Shown: positions 1 to 10,214 of the stretch, one piece after another
How the letters are laid out: each line of letters starts with the position of its first letter
Numbering within the stretch: position 1 is the first letter of the stretch
NCBI GenBank assembly: GCA_036501025.1
Contig: DASYBB010000143.1
Span: 20,410 to 84,409, forward strand
Direction: 5' to 3'
Length of the DNA stretch: 64,000 bases
Origin: DASUBV01 sp036501025
GTDB lineage: Bacteria; Actinomycetota; Actinomycetes; Streptosporangiales; Streptosporangiaceae
Translations under genes and position numbers: made by a program
The notes under the pieces: model-generated
The model's database searches: none
What the model was told of the DNA's origin: nothing
The model's input: the letters and a program-made list of their open reading frames with translations, nothing else

Positions 1-1
1 C

Positions 2-2017
2 CGGCTGTTCGCCGACCGCGCCACGGCCGTCCGGCCCGGATTCGCGCTCACCCCGCGCAACGCGGCGGCGGTGGCCGCGCTGTGCCGGACGCTGGACGGC
101 ATCCCGCTGGCCATCGAGCTGGCCGCCGCGAGGATCCGCGCGCTGTCGGTCGAGCAGGTGGCCACCCGGCTGAGCGACCGGTTCCAGCTCCTGGCCTCGG
201 GCGACCGGACCGCGCCGATGCGCCAGCAGACCCTCCGCGCGGCGGTGGACTGGAGCTACGAGCTGCTCACCGAGCCCGAGCAGGTGCTGCTCAGCCGGCT
301 GTCGGTGTTCTCCGGGTGGAGCCTGGACATGGCCGAGCAGGTCTGCTCCGACAAGCAGATCCCGGCCGAGGACGTCCTCGACCTGCTCGCCGCACTGATC
401 GACAAGTCCCTGGTCAGCATGGACAGCGAGCTGACCGGAGACGCCCGGTACCGGCTGCTCGACACGATCGCCGAGTACGCGGCCGGCCGGCTGGCCGCCT
501 CCGGCGAGGAGGCCGACATCCGGGCCGCGCACTGCGACTACCTGCTGGCCCTGGCCGAGGACACCGTGGCCCGGGCGTTCGTCCGCGGCGAGCCGTCCTG
601 GCCAGCCCGGGTGGCCATGTACCGGCGGATCGGGCTCGAGCTGCCCAACTTCCGGGCCGCCCTGGCGCAGTGCCTGAGCCGGAACGACGCGGAGCAGGGG
701 CTGCGGTTGTGCCTGGCCCTGCGCAGCCCGTGGGTGGCCGCCGGTGACCTGGCCGAGGGCACCGGCTGGTTCGACCGGTTCCTGGCGCTGCCCGGCCCGG
801 TCCGCCCGGCGGTCCGCGGCACGGCCCTGGTCTACCGGGCCGAGCTGGCCTATGAGCAGCAGGACTACCAGGCCGCGGCGACGTTCGCGGGAGAAGGGCT
901 CGAGCTGCTGCGCGGCGGCGGGCAGCCGGGCGAGTCCAGCGCACTGCGCGTCCTGGCCCTGATCGGGCTGCGGGCCGGCCGCGGCGAGGAGTCGCTGGCC
1001 AGCGTCGACGCCGCGGTCACGGCAGCCCGCGCGGCCGGGGACTGCTGGGAGGAAGGGCTGGCCCTGGGCGCCCGGGCCGCCATCGTGGGGGTGCTCGGCG
1101 AGCTGGAGGAATCCGCGCGGACCTTCGACGCCGCCCTGCACACGCTGCGGGACAACAACGGCTGGGGCGTGGCCCAGACCCTGTACGGGTACGGCACGCT
1201 GGCCCGCCGCACCGGCGACCTGGACGGGGCCCTGGCCCGCTTCCGGACGGCCCTGGCGCTGTACCGGGAGCTCGACGCCAGGCCGGAGATGGCCCGCTGC
1301 CTGGCCGGCATCGGGCGGGTCGCGCTGACCCAGGGCGACCTCGACCTCGCGGCGGCCAGCCTGGGCGAGAGCCTTCAGCTCAGCATGGCCGCCGGCCAGC
1401 GGCTGCCGATCTCGCGCGGCCTGGAGGCGCTGGCCCGGCTGGCCGTCCGGACCGGCGACCTGCCCGCCGCCGCCCGGCTGGCGGGCGCGGCGGCGACGCT
1501 GCGGGTGCCGGGCCCGCCCGGCGTCATCCAGCCGGCCGCCCGGCAGCAGCTCGACCCGGTGCTGGAGGCCGCCCGCCAGGGCCTGGGCGCGGCGGCGGCC
1601 GGCGCGCTGGCCGACGAGGGCGCCCGGCTCAGCGCCCACGAGGCGCTCGCCCTGGCCCTGGCCCTGCACGTCCCCCGCGCGCCCGGCCCGACCGCGGCAG
1701 CGGAGGCCGGCGCCGGCGCGGACGGCCCCGGCACGGACGGCCCCGGCACGGACCGCCCCGGCACGGACGGCGGGCCCGCGGGCCGGGCCGGCGCCGGGCC
1801 GCGCCCGGCCCGCCCGCCGCTGACCGCCCGGGAGCTGCAGATCGCCCGGCTGATCGCGCGCGGCCTGTCCAACCGGGCTATCGCGCACGAGCTCACGATC
1901 AGCCCGGCCACCGCGGCCCGGCACGTGGCCAACATCTTCGGCAAGCTCGGCTTCACCTCCCGGGCCCAGGTGGCCGCCTGGGTCGCCGAGCGCGACCCGG
2001 GGCGCACGCTCGGCTGA
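2..2017 (+). CDS. LuxR-family regulator with NB-ARC-like/TPR region (5' truncated by window)
   Basis: The frame is already open at base 2, so the N-terminus, including any Walker A/B motifs, lies outside the window; 671 residues are visible. The segment GIPLAIELAAARIRALS (about residues 34-50) followed by a DWSYELL motif is typical of the end of the NB-ARC/AAA module in large ATP-dependent LuxR or SARP-like regulators. The centre (about 230-500) looks like helical TPR repeats. A low-complexity linker with GTDGPGTD-type repeats follows, then a C-terminal LuxR helix-turn-helix (LTARELQIARLIARGLSNR) over about the last 65 residues, so it should bind DNA. The ligand and targets cannot be read from the sequence. 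No operon partner lies downstream. Confidence 0.85.
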   Translation, partial: RLFADRATAVRPGFALTPRNAAAVAALCRTLDGIPLAIELAAARIRALSVEQVATRLSDRFQLLASGDRTAPMRQQTLRAAVDWSYELLTEPEQVLLSRLSVFSGWSLDMAEQVCSDKQIPAEDVLDLLAALIDKSLVSMDSELTGDARYRLLDTIAEYAAGRLAASGEEADIRAAHCDYLLALAEDTVARAFVRGEPSWPARVAMYRRIGLELPNFRAALAQCLSRNDAEQGLRLCLALRSPWVAAGDLAEGTGWFDRFLALPGPVRPAVRGTALVYRAELAYEQQDYQAAATFAGEGLELLRGGGQPGESSALRVLALIGLRAGRGEESLASVDAAVTAARAAGDCWEEGLALGARAAIVGVLGELEESARTFDAALHTLRDNNGWGVAQTLYGYGTLARRTGDLDGALARFRTALALYRELDARPEMARCLAGIGRVALTQGDLDLAAASLGESLQLSMAAGQRLPISRGLEALARLAVRTGDLPAAARLAGAAATLRVPGPPGVIQPAARQQLDPVLEAARQGLGAAAAGALADEGARLSAHEALALALALHVPRAPGPTAAAEAGAGADGPGTDGPGTDRPGTDGGPAGRAGAGPRPARPPLTARELQIARLIARGLSNRAIAHELTISPATAARHVANIFGKLGFTSRAQVAAWVAERDPGRTLG

Positions 2018-2740
2018 CCGCTCCCCCGTGCAGGGCTACATAATCGGCCCGCGCCCGGTGACGGCCGCCTACATACGGCGTGACCTGCCCCGAAGTCAGC
2101 CTGCACATGAGAATGGCTCATTCGGTGCATGTGCAAACGCCCTGTGCGGCATACCTTCGTACATGAGGCGCGGCGCTGCCTCGGCGCGTCCGGCCATCAG
2201 GAGGGGGATGGCCGGCCGGAGTCGGGGCCGCGCCGGCCTCCTGGTTCCTGGCCGCCGTGGCCGCTGCCTGCGAGGCCGCGGCGGTTCTGCCTGGCAAGCT
2301 GGCCCGCCGTGCGGCGGGCGGCCGCCGGGCCGCGCGGGCCGGCGACGGCGCCGCACCGCGGCCGCCGAGCGGAGCGGGCGCACCGGGGCCGCGCGCGCCG
2401 CGCCGGCCCGCGCTCCCGCGGGCGGCGGCGCAGCGGGGCGGGTCATATCCGGACAGAACCATTTCAGGTATCTGGTCGGTGCCTATACCGGGATGTTCCG
2501 GGGTGGCGGACTCACGCCGGGCCGGGGCCTCCGGGGCGGCCGGGACCCCGGCCGGCCGGCGATGTACATATCCGACTACATATTCCTGACGATGCGGCGC
2601 CACCGGCGACATGCGTAGCGTCGTAGGCACATGCCGCCGTCGCCGCAATCCCCGGAGCCGGGGGCCTTGCGCCGGGATGCCTGAGCCGGGTACCCGGCCG
2701 CCGGGCCAGGGGCGGCCGGAGGGGCGGAGAGGCGCTGGCC
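2018..2740. other. 723-bp gene-free spacer
   Basis: No convincing gene is seen. Open frames here are Arg/Gly/Pro-rich and lack domain-like sequence. CTACATA occurs at 2036, 2069 and 2576, and a TACATAT direct repeat with a 12-base period lies at 2565-2583. These AT-richer islands stand out in the surrounding GC and could be regulator sites, but no full promoter is clear. A strong ribosome-binding-like AGGAGGGGG precedes an ATG at 2208, but the frame it opens looks random. Confidence 0.5.
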
Positions 2741-3622
2741 ATGCTGGCGGGAGGGTTGCAGAGGGGCATGTCGACCGCGGAAACCATGGTCGGTGAGACG
2801 TCGGTTACCCAGCGGCTGCTGGGTACCGCCGCGGCTCGCGCCGGCGATCTCGCGCTGCTCGGCGGGCCGGGCGACATCCTGGGTCCCGGGCTGTCCTACC
2901 CGGACCTGGCCGCGACGCTGCAGCGCGCCGCGGCCGGCCTGGCCTGGCGCGGCGTCCGGCCGCGCGACGTGGTCGGCGTCTACGTCGCCGACGCGCTGTC
3001 CTACGCCCTGGCCTGCCACGCGGTCCGCGCCGCCGGCGCGGCGCCGTCCCCGGTCGCGCCGGGCCTGCCGGTCCCCGAGATCGCCGGCCAGCTGGCCGAC
3101 TGCGGCGCGCGGATGCTGATCACTTCCTGCTCGCTGGCCGCGGTCGGGCTGGCCGCCGCGGACCGCTCCTGGGTTCGGCAGGTGATCTCGTTCGGCGAGG
3201 CGGCCGGCGCGACGCCCTACGGCTCGCTGCTCGGCCTGGGCTCGATGCGGCCCACCCCGGTCCGGGCGCATGACCTCGCCCTGCTGCCCTACCGGCGGCG
3301 CGGCGACGGCACGCTGGCCCAGTCCGCGGTCACCCACCTGGCGATGACGGCCGAGCTGGCCCGCCTGCGCGCCCAGGCCCCCGTCACCGAGCAGGACATC
3401 GTCCTGGCCGCGCCGCCGTCGGGCGACGGCGGCGCCTATACCGCGCTGCTCGACCACGTGCTGCTGCACGGCGCGACGGTAGTGGCCGCCCCGGCCGCCG
3501 GCGACCAGGCCGCCGCGCTGACCGCGGCGGCCCGCGAGCACCGGGCCACGGCCGCGATTGTGCCGTTCGGCACCGAGATCGCGCTCAGCCCGGCGCTCCG
3601 GCTCCTCGCCGTCGACAGCTGA
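2741..3622 (+). CDS. Truncated/degenerate AMP-binding (acyl-CoA synthetase-like) protein
   Basis: 293 residues. The order of elements follows the N-terminal subdomain of ANL acyl-CoA synthetases: a LSYPDLAATLQRAAAGLA segment (about 51-68), GVRPRDVVGVYVADAL, then a sequence of the AVRAAGAAPSPVAPGLP type. Full enzymes are about 500-550 residues and carry a Ser/Thr/Gly-rich P-loop of the SSGTTGLPKG type. Here the matching place reads LLPYRRRGDGTLAQSAVTH, so the ATP-phosphate loop is lost, and the C-terminal catalytic half is missing. Adenylation activity is therefore unlikely. It may be a decayed gene or a repurposed binding domain. The frame is clean, with no internal stop. An ATG at 2768 with AGAGGGG just upstream is an alternative start. 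Confidence 0.6.
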   Translation: MLAGGLQRGMSTAETMVGETSVTQRLLGTAAARAGDLALLGGPGDILGPGLSYPDLAATLQRAAAGLAWRGVRPRDVVGVYVADALSYALACHAVRAAGAAPSPVAPGLPVPEIAGQLADCGARMLITSCSLAAVGLAAADRSWVRQVISFGEAAGATPYGSLLGLGSMRPTPVRAHDLALLPYRRRGDGTLAQSAVTHLAMTAELARLRAQAPVTEQDIVLAAPPSGDGGAYTALLDHVLLHGATVVAAPAAGDQAAALTAAAREHRATAAIVPFGTEIALSPALRLLAVDS

Positions 3623-3660
3623 CGGCTAGCCCCGGCGCGGCGCCGGGCCGGCCCGCCCAG

Positions 3661-3724
3661 GCAACCGGCCGCTCAGGCAGCGGGCCGCCCAGGCAGCGGG
3701 CCGCCCAGGCAACGGGGAGCTCAG
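3661..3724. repeat. 16-bp tandem repeat, four copies, covering the lrp-like stop codon
   Basis: Units start at 3661, 3677, 3693 and 3709, with consensus GCAGCGGGCCGCCCAG. Copies 2 and 3 are identical; copies 1 and 4 differ at a few bases. The last unit contains the stop codon (3721-3723) of the minus-strand Lrp-like gene, and the rest lies in its 3' spacer. Confidence 0.9.
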
Positions 3725-4161
3725 ACGTCGGGCGGGCGATTCTCGTAGGGCGTGCTCAGCACGATCGTGGTCCGCGTCGACACGCCGGCCGCGGACCGGA
3801 TCTCCTGCAGCAGGTTCTCCAGCGCGCTGGGCGACGCGACCCGCACCTTGAGGATGTAGTTCTCCTCGCCGGCCACGCTGTAGCAGGCCTCGATGGCGGT
3901 GAGGTGAGCCAGCCGCTCGGGGGCGTCGTCGGGGGCGGCCGCGTCGAATGGCTTGATCGAGATGAACGCGGTCAGCGGCAGCCCGGCCGCCTCGGCTTTG
4001 ATCAGCGCGGCGTACCCGCTGATCAGCCCGCGCTCTTCCAGGCGGCGCACCCGCTGCTGGGCCGCCGATACCGACAGCCCGGTGCGCCGGGCCAGCTCGG
4101 TGAAGCTCATCCGGCCATCGCGGGCCAGCAACGAGACAATCTTGCGGTTAGTCTCCTCCAC
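3721..4161 (-). CDS. Lrp/AsnC-family transcriptional regulator
   Basis: 146 residues, the usual size for a single-domain Lrp/AsnC protein. The N-terminal winged helix-turn-helix is clear (ETNRKIVSLLARDG, then FTELARRTGLSVSAAQQRVR at about 20-39), followed by the ligand-binding RAM domain (about 60-140), with ACYSVAGEENYILKVRV in the family-typical place. GTG at 4161 is taken as start because the HTH begins at once. Such proteins sense amino acids or other small molecules and often control the divergent gene, here the sugar-import ATPase. Its target is inferred from position only. Confidence 0.88.
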   Translation of the reverse strand: MEETNRKIVSLLARDGRMSFTELARRTGLSVSAAQQRVRRLEERGLISGYAALIKAEAAGLPLTAFISIKPFDAAAPDDAPERLAHLTAIEACYSVAGEENYILKVRVASPSALENLLQEIRSAAGVSTRTTIVLSTPYENRPPDV

Positions 4162-4220
4162 CTGGAAAAGGTAGCGTGCGCGCTGGGGTGGTGTGCACAG
4201 GCCTCGCCCGCATCACGGGA

Positions 4221-4263
4221 TAACGACCTGGTCTCGGCGCTCACGCCTGGGTAACGACCAGGT
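4221..4263. promoter_or_regulatory. Direct repeat TAACGACC(T/A)GGT, possible regulator site
   Basis: TAACGACCTGGT at 4221-4232 and TAACGACCAGGT at 4252-4263, 31 bp apart (about three helical turns), lie in the divergent spacer between the Lrp-like gene and the ATPase gene, just upstream of the predicted ATPase promoter. Their place suits an operator for the neighbouring regulator; the binding protein is not known. Confidence 0.45.
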
Positions 4264-4270
4264 AGCCGAT

Positions 4271-4299
4271 CTGTCACGAATAGGCATCCGCCCGATAGT
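4271..4299 (+). promoter_or_regulatory. Predicted promoter for sugar-import ATPase
   Basis: CTGTCA (4271-4276) and GATAGT (4294-4299) are separated by 17 bp, a housekeeping-sigma-like arrangement, about 55 bases before the GTG start at 4355. Confidence 0.45.
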
Positions 4300-4354
4300 C
4301 TCGCGTTCACCAGCGCCGCCGCGCCGGGCGGGGCCAGCAGACCGGGAGACTCTC

Positions 4355-5566
<1,212 letters not shown>

Positions 5567-5593
5567 CCCCTCCGCGGCCCTTGAGGCCCGTCC

Positions 5594-5649
5594 CCGTGAT
5601 CGTGACCGATCCCGGGCGGAAATCCGCCCCCTATCGGTCATGATCACGG
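5594..5649. repeat. Long hairpin, GATCGTGACCGAT family, copy 1
   Basis: Left arm CCGTGATCGTGACCGAT (5594-5610) pairs with ATCGGTCATGATCACGG (5633-5649): 17 bp with one G-T pair. An inner stem GGGCGGA/TCCGCCC fills the loop, so the whole element folds almost completely. It lies 28 bases after the ATPase stop and could end transcription, but it shares its arm sequence with the element at 5974, which suggests a repeated intergenic palindrome. Confidence 0.85.
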
Positions 5650-5756
5650 CGGCCCCGCCGCGCGGGAGCGCTGGCATCGGGCCGCCGCCCCCCAGTCAAA
5701 TGCGCCCGGCCAGGCTCGCTGGCCTGGCCTGGCCTGGCCTGGCTGGCGGGCTACGT

Positions 5757-5795
5757 CATGATCGCGCAGGCTCAGGGCGGCTCCCGCGACCATGA
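5757..5795. repeat. Shorter hairpin between the two long palindromes
   Basis: TCATGATCGCG (5757-5767) and CGCGACCATGA (5785-5795) form an 11-bp stem with one non-Watson-Crick pair. It shares the CATGATCG core with the elements on both sides. Confidence 0.6.
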
Positions 5796-5973
5796 GCCGG
5801 CACGAACATGATCGCCCCCCCCGACAAGACGTGCCAGCGCGCCCGCCCCCGGCGGGCGCCGCCGGGCCGGGCGGCCGCCTGAATCCCGCTCGTCACATCA
5901 GCCCAGCCCGCCCGGCGGACCGCACCCGCTTCCGGCCGTCGCCGCGCCCAATGCCCGGCCGGCGGGCGATGTC

Positions 5974-6027
5974 CATGATCGTGACCGATACCCCGCAAGG
6001 CGCTCCGGAATATCGGTCACGATCATG
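5974..6027. repeat. Long hairpin, GATCGTGACCGAT family, copy 2
   Basis: CATGATCGTGACCGATA (5974-5990) and TATCGGTCACGATCATG (6011-6027) are perfect 17-bp inverted repeats with a 20-base loop. The arm shares GATCGTGACCGAT with the element at 5594. Confidence 0.88.
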
Positions 6028-6157
6028 AGCAAGCGGCCATTCGGCGGCGCGGAGGGCCCGGGGCGCGGGCGAGCCGGCCGGGATGTCCCTGGCGGCCCGG
6101 AGGTCCCTGGCCGGGCCGGGGAGTTCCTGGCGGGAGCCGGAGCCGGGGTGCGGCCGC

Positions 6158-6330
6158 GCTGGGCGGCGGCGGAGGGGCGCGGGCGTAGTGGCGGGCCGGG
6201 GTCCGGCCGCGCTGGGCCGCGCCGGGGACGGCGGCCGAGGGGGCGGGCGTAGTGGCGGGGTGCGGCCGGGCTAGGCCGCGCCGAGGACGGCGGCGGACGG
6301 GGCGCGGGCGTAGTGGCGGGCCGGGATGGC
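6158..6330. repeat. Triplicated 3' tail of the ABC permease gene
   Basis: GGGCGTAGTGGCGGG occurs at 6181, 6245 and 6306, each within a longer similar block (period 64 then 61). The copy at 6306 is inside the permease gene near its C-terminal codons; the other two are downstream of its stop and could encode the same HYARAP-type ending on the minus strand. Confidence 0.8.
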
Positions 6331-8574
6331 GGCGGTCAGGGCCGCGATGACCACGGCCAGCGTGACCGCGATGGCCAGGGTCATGCCGCTGGGCAGCGCG
6401 CCGATGCCGGCGCCCAGGCCGTAGAGCCGGGCGGCCAGGTTGATCAGGCCGGTGCACGCGGCCAGCCCGAGTGACACCCCGATGCCCGCCGCGACCAGCG
6501 CCAGCATGCTGCTGCGGGCCATCAGCGCGGCCAGCACCTGGACCGGGGTCAGGCCCATGGCGCACAGCACCCGGATCTCGCGCAGGTGGTCGCGCAGGCC
6601 GACGAACGACGCGGTGACCAGGCTGGTCAGCCCGATCAGGGCCAGCACGACGATCGCCCCGGCGATCATGACCCGGACGATCCCGAGCTGGCTGGCCGGG
6701 CTGACCACGGCGGCGACCTGGAGCCGGCCGCCCGAGCGGCGCTCCAGCCAGGACTGGGCGGCGGCCGCGCTGGCGCCCCGGCGCAGCACCAGGCTGTAGA
6801 AGACCGGCGGGGTGGCCGCGCCCTCGTCGGCCAGCATGTCCCGCCCGTAGGCCAGCACCTGGCCGTCGTACTGGGGGTCGATGATCCGGCCGACGATGCG
6901 GAAGGTCACCGGGACCCCGCCGAACGGCATCTGGACCAGCTCGCCGACGTGGGCGCCGAGCGCGTCGAGCAGGCCCTGGGTGGCGACGGCCTCCTCCGGC
7001 GCGTGGTACAGCTGGCCCTGCACGACCCGGAACGGGAACGGGCGGGCCGAGGTGCCCATCCCCAGGGTGGTGACGGTGGTGGTCTCGCCGGGCAGCAGCG
7101 CGGTGACCTGGACGCCGCGGTAGGCCGCCGCGACGGCGGGGTCGCGGTTGACCAGCTGCCAGGCGCGGGCGCTGCTCATGGTGCCGGGCGAGACGGTCAG
7201 GCCCGCGGCCAGGCCGATGTCGCCGGGGTGGCTCTGCACCTCGTCCAGGGTGGCCCAGAAGCCGAGGCCGATAGTGATCATGGCCATCGGCACGGCCAGG
7301 CCGCCGATGGTCAGCAGCGCGGGCAGCCGCCGGGTGAAGGCGGCCCGGGCGCCGAGCACGATGGCGGGCGGCAGCCGGGACGCCATCGCGGCGCGGGCCA
7401 GCGCGGACAGGTGCCCGTGGGGCGGGGCGGGCCGCACGGCGGCTACCGGCCAGACCCGCCCGGCCCGCCAGCCGGGCACGGCCGTGGCCAGGATGACGGC
7501 GACCTCGATGCCCCCGACGATGAGCAGGGACCAGCCGACCGGCAGGGTGGCCGCCCCGGCGCTGACGCCGGGCACGGCGCCCAGCAGCCACGGGGCCAGC
7601 AGCCGGGCCGCGGCCAGCCCGACGGCCACGCCGGCCGCGCCGAGCGCCGCGTGCTGGGCGACCAGCATCGTCATCACCTGGCGGGGGGTGAAGCCCAGGG
7701 TCTGCAGCATGCCCAGGTCGGCGCGCTGCACGAGCACCCGGCCGCTGGTCGCGTTGATCACCGCCAGCATGGCGGCGCCCAGCGCGACCAGCCCGAACAG
7801 GGCCAGGACCAGGCCCAGCAGCGGGTCCCGGCGGGCCATCGACTGCTTCACCTGCTGCCAGGTGGAGACGTCCCGGACCGCGCCGCTGCCCAGCTGGGCC
7901 ACCACCTGCTGGGTCACCACCGTGGTCGCGGCCGGGTTGGCCAGCTGCAGGCCGGCGACGTCATAGGAGTCGCCGCCGTGCCGGGCGACCTGCTGCAGGA
8001 CGCCGGGCAGCACCCACATCAGGCCCGGCGTCTGGTCGGGGTAGAAGCCCTGGTCCGAGGTGACCGCGATGCCGACGACCCGGACCCGGGCCGCGGCCAG
8101 GCCGTCCAGGTTGTCCAGCGTCAGCGTGCTGCCGTCGGCGACGTGCAGCGCCTGGGCGAACGACGACTCCAGGACCACCCCGCCCGGCCGGGCGCGAGTC
8201 AGCCACCGGCCCCGGGTGAGCAGCGGGCGGCCGATGGCGGGCAGCCGCGTCCCCATGGCCCGCAGCTCGGCGGGCTCGCGCGACCGGCCGCGGGCCACGG
8301 TCGCGGCCACCGACGGGTACGGGCCGGCCACGCCGCTGATGCCGCCGACCCGCGACCGGAGCGCGGCGACGTCGGTGCCCGGCCCGAGGCGGAGCCAGAT
8401 CTGGGCGCCGCGGCTGGCCGTGAACAGGCCCTGCCACGGGTTGGTGGCGCCCTGCAGCAGCGCCGCCGACAGCAGCAGCGCGATCACCACGCCGGCCACC
8501 ACGAGGAGGGCGGCCAGCGCCTGGCCCGGCCGGGCGCGCAGGTCAGCACGGATCCACCGGAGCGAGGCGCGCAC
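6271..8574 (-). CDS. FtsX/MacB-type ABC transporter permease
   Basis: 767 residues with two FtsX-like cores. An N-terminal membrane segment (about 17-40, VVAGVVIALLLSAALL) is followed by a large extracytoplasmic domain. Then comes a three-helix FtsX block (about 255-375, with a QRADLGMLQTLGFTPRQV coupling-helix-like motif), another membrane segment and extracytoplasmic domain (about 420-620), and a final three-helix block with REIRVLCAMGLTPVQVLAAL. This is the layout of large single-chain FtsX permeases. GTG 8574 lies 6 bases after the ATPase stop, so PadR, ATPase and permease form one operon. Such pumps export antibiotics, peptides or lipids or do envelope work; the substrate is unknown. The gene tail is triplicated downstream. 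Confidence 0.88.
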   Translation of the reverse strand: MRASLRWIRADLRARPGQALAALLVVAGVVIALLLSAALLQGATNPWQGLFTASRGAQIWLRLGPGTDVAALRSRVGGISGVAGPYPSVAATVARGRSREPAELRAMGTRLPAIGRPLLTRGRWLTRARPGGVVLESSFAQALHVADGSTLTLDNLDGLAAARVRVVGIAVTSDQGFYPDQTPGLMWVLPGVLQQVARHGGDSYDVAGLQLANPAATTVVTQQVVAQLGSGAVRDVSTWQQVKQSMARRDPLLGLVLALFGLVALGAAMLAVINATSGRVLVQRADLGMLQTLGFTPRQVMTMLVAQHAALGAAGVAVGLAAARLLAPWLLGAVPGVSAGAATLPVGWSLLIVGGIEVAVILATAVPGWRAGRVWPVAAVRPAPPHGHLSALARAAMASRLPPAIVLGARAAFTRRLPALLTIGGLAVPMAMITIGLGFWATLDEVQSHPGDIGLAAGLTVSPGTMSSARAWQLVNRDPAVAAAYRGVQVTALLPGETTTVTTLGMGTSARPFPFRVVQGQLYHAPEEAVATQGLLDALGAHVGELVQMPFGGVPVTFRIVGRIIDPQYDGQVLAYGRDMLADEGAATPPVFYSLVLRRGASAAAAQSWLERRSGGRLQVAAVVSPASQLGIVRVMIAGAIVVLALIGLTSLVTASFVGLRDHLREIRVLCAMGLTPVQVLAALMARSSMLALVAAGIGVSLGLAACTGLINLAARLYGLGAGIGALPSGMTLAIAVTLAVVIAALTAAIPARHYARAPSAAVLGAA

Positions 8575-8580
8575 CCGGGG

Positions 8581-9467
<887 letters not shown>

Positions 9468-9471
<4 letters not shown>

Positions 9472-9968
9472 ACCAGCTCCTCCTGGCAGCGCTCCAGCCA
9501 GTCCAGGTCGGCCTGGAGGTGCAAGATGGCGCCCTCGATCAGCAGCCGGGCCACGCCCGGCTCGGTCGCGCTGGCCAGGGTGGACAGGCCGCGCATCTGG
9601 TTGAGGTAGCCGCGGCGCTGCCGGTTGATCAGGCCGAGCCGGTCGGTCGCGCCGGCCAGCGGGGACAGGGCCAGCTTCATGAAGAAGTCATCCCGGATGC
9701 GCGGCCCCTCGCTCGGCTGGTCGACCCAGTTGGCCAGGGCCAGCCGGCCGGCCGCGGTGAGCTCGTACACGCGCTTGTTCGGCCGGGTCTGCTGGATCAC
9801 GTCCTGGCTGGCCACGAGCCCGTCGCGCTCCAGGCGCTGCAGGGTGACGTAGATCTGCCCGATGTTGGGCGAGGGATAGGCCTCGCCGAAGATCTGCTCC
9901 AGCTGCATCTTCAGCTCGTACCCGTGGGCGGGCTCCTTGGCCAGGAGCGCCAGCAGCGGCATCCGCAC
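9468..9968 (-). CDS. PadR-family transcriptional regulator
   Basis: 166 residues from GTG 9968, chosen because GAGAGGGG lies upstream and the PadR fold begins at once (RMPLLALLAKEPAHGYELK). The N-terminal winged helix (about 1-80, with IGQIYVTLQRLERDGLV) is followed by a helical Vir_act_alpha_C-like dimerisation domain. It heads the operon of the ABC exporter (4-bp overlap with the ATPase gene), so it most likely represses its own operon until the exporter's substrate is sensed, as known for PadR-controlled pumps. An in-frame start 66 bases upstream would add residues unlike the family. Confidence 0.88.
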
Positions 9969-10111
9969 GGTCGGCCCCCTCTCGCTGTTATCGTCGCATA
10001 CCCCCGCGGGAGCGGCCAGCCTAACTAACAGCAATAAGTAACGCGCAGGTAGCAGGCCCGCGGCACCGGGTCCCAGATGGGCCTTCCGGCGGCGATATCG
10101 CCGTAAGCCCG

Positions 10112-10140
10112 TTGACGCCTACCTAACAGAGGTCTATAAC
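10112..10140 (+). promoter_or_regulatory. Strong sigma-70-like promoter for sugar importer operon
   Basis: TTGACG (10112-10117), 17-bp spacer, TATAAC (10135-10140). This is close to consensus and unusual in so GC-rich a genome. It reads toward the binding-protein gene starting at 10215, leaving a leader of about 65-70 bases. Confidence 0.65.
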
Positions 10141-10214
10141 ACGTATGTATCGGCCGCACGAGCCCCGGGCACTGGCGCCCGGCGCTGCGGAGGCGGCTCC
10201 GGGACGGAGACCCG

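Larger units (their letters stand above)
5567..6270. other. 704-bp spacer with hairpins and repeats
   Basis: No gene is supported. It contains three long hairpins (5594-5649, 5757-5795, 5974-6027), a short GGCCT tandem run (about 5721-5745), and two extra copies of the 3' tail of the downstream minus-strand permease gene (about 6158-6270). Confidence 0.75.

Noticed and set aside
2208..2618. ATG after a strong AGGAGGGGG in the left spacer
   Set aside because: The encoded Arg/Gly/Pro-rich sequence has no recognisable fold and matches random GC-rich translation.
5594..5649. Simple intrinsic terminator reading of the first hairpin
   Set aside because: Possible, but the same arm sequence in the second hairpin at 5974 makes a repeated element the better description; neither has a U-tract.
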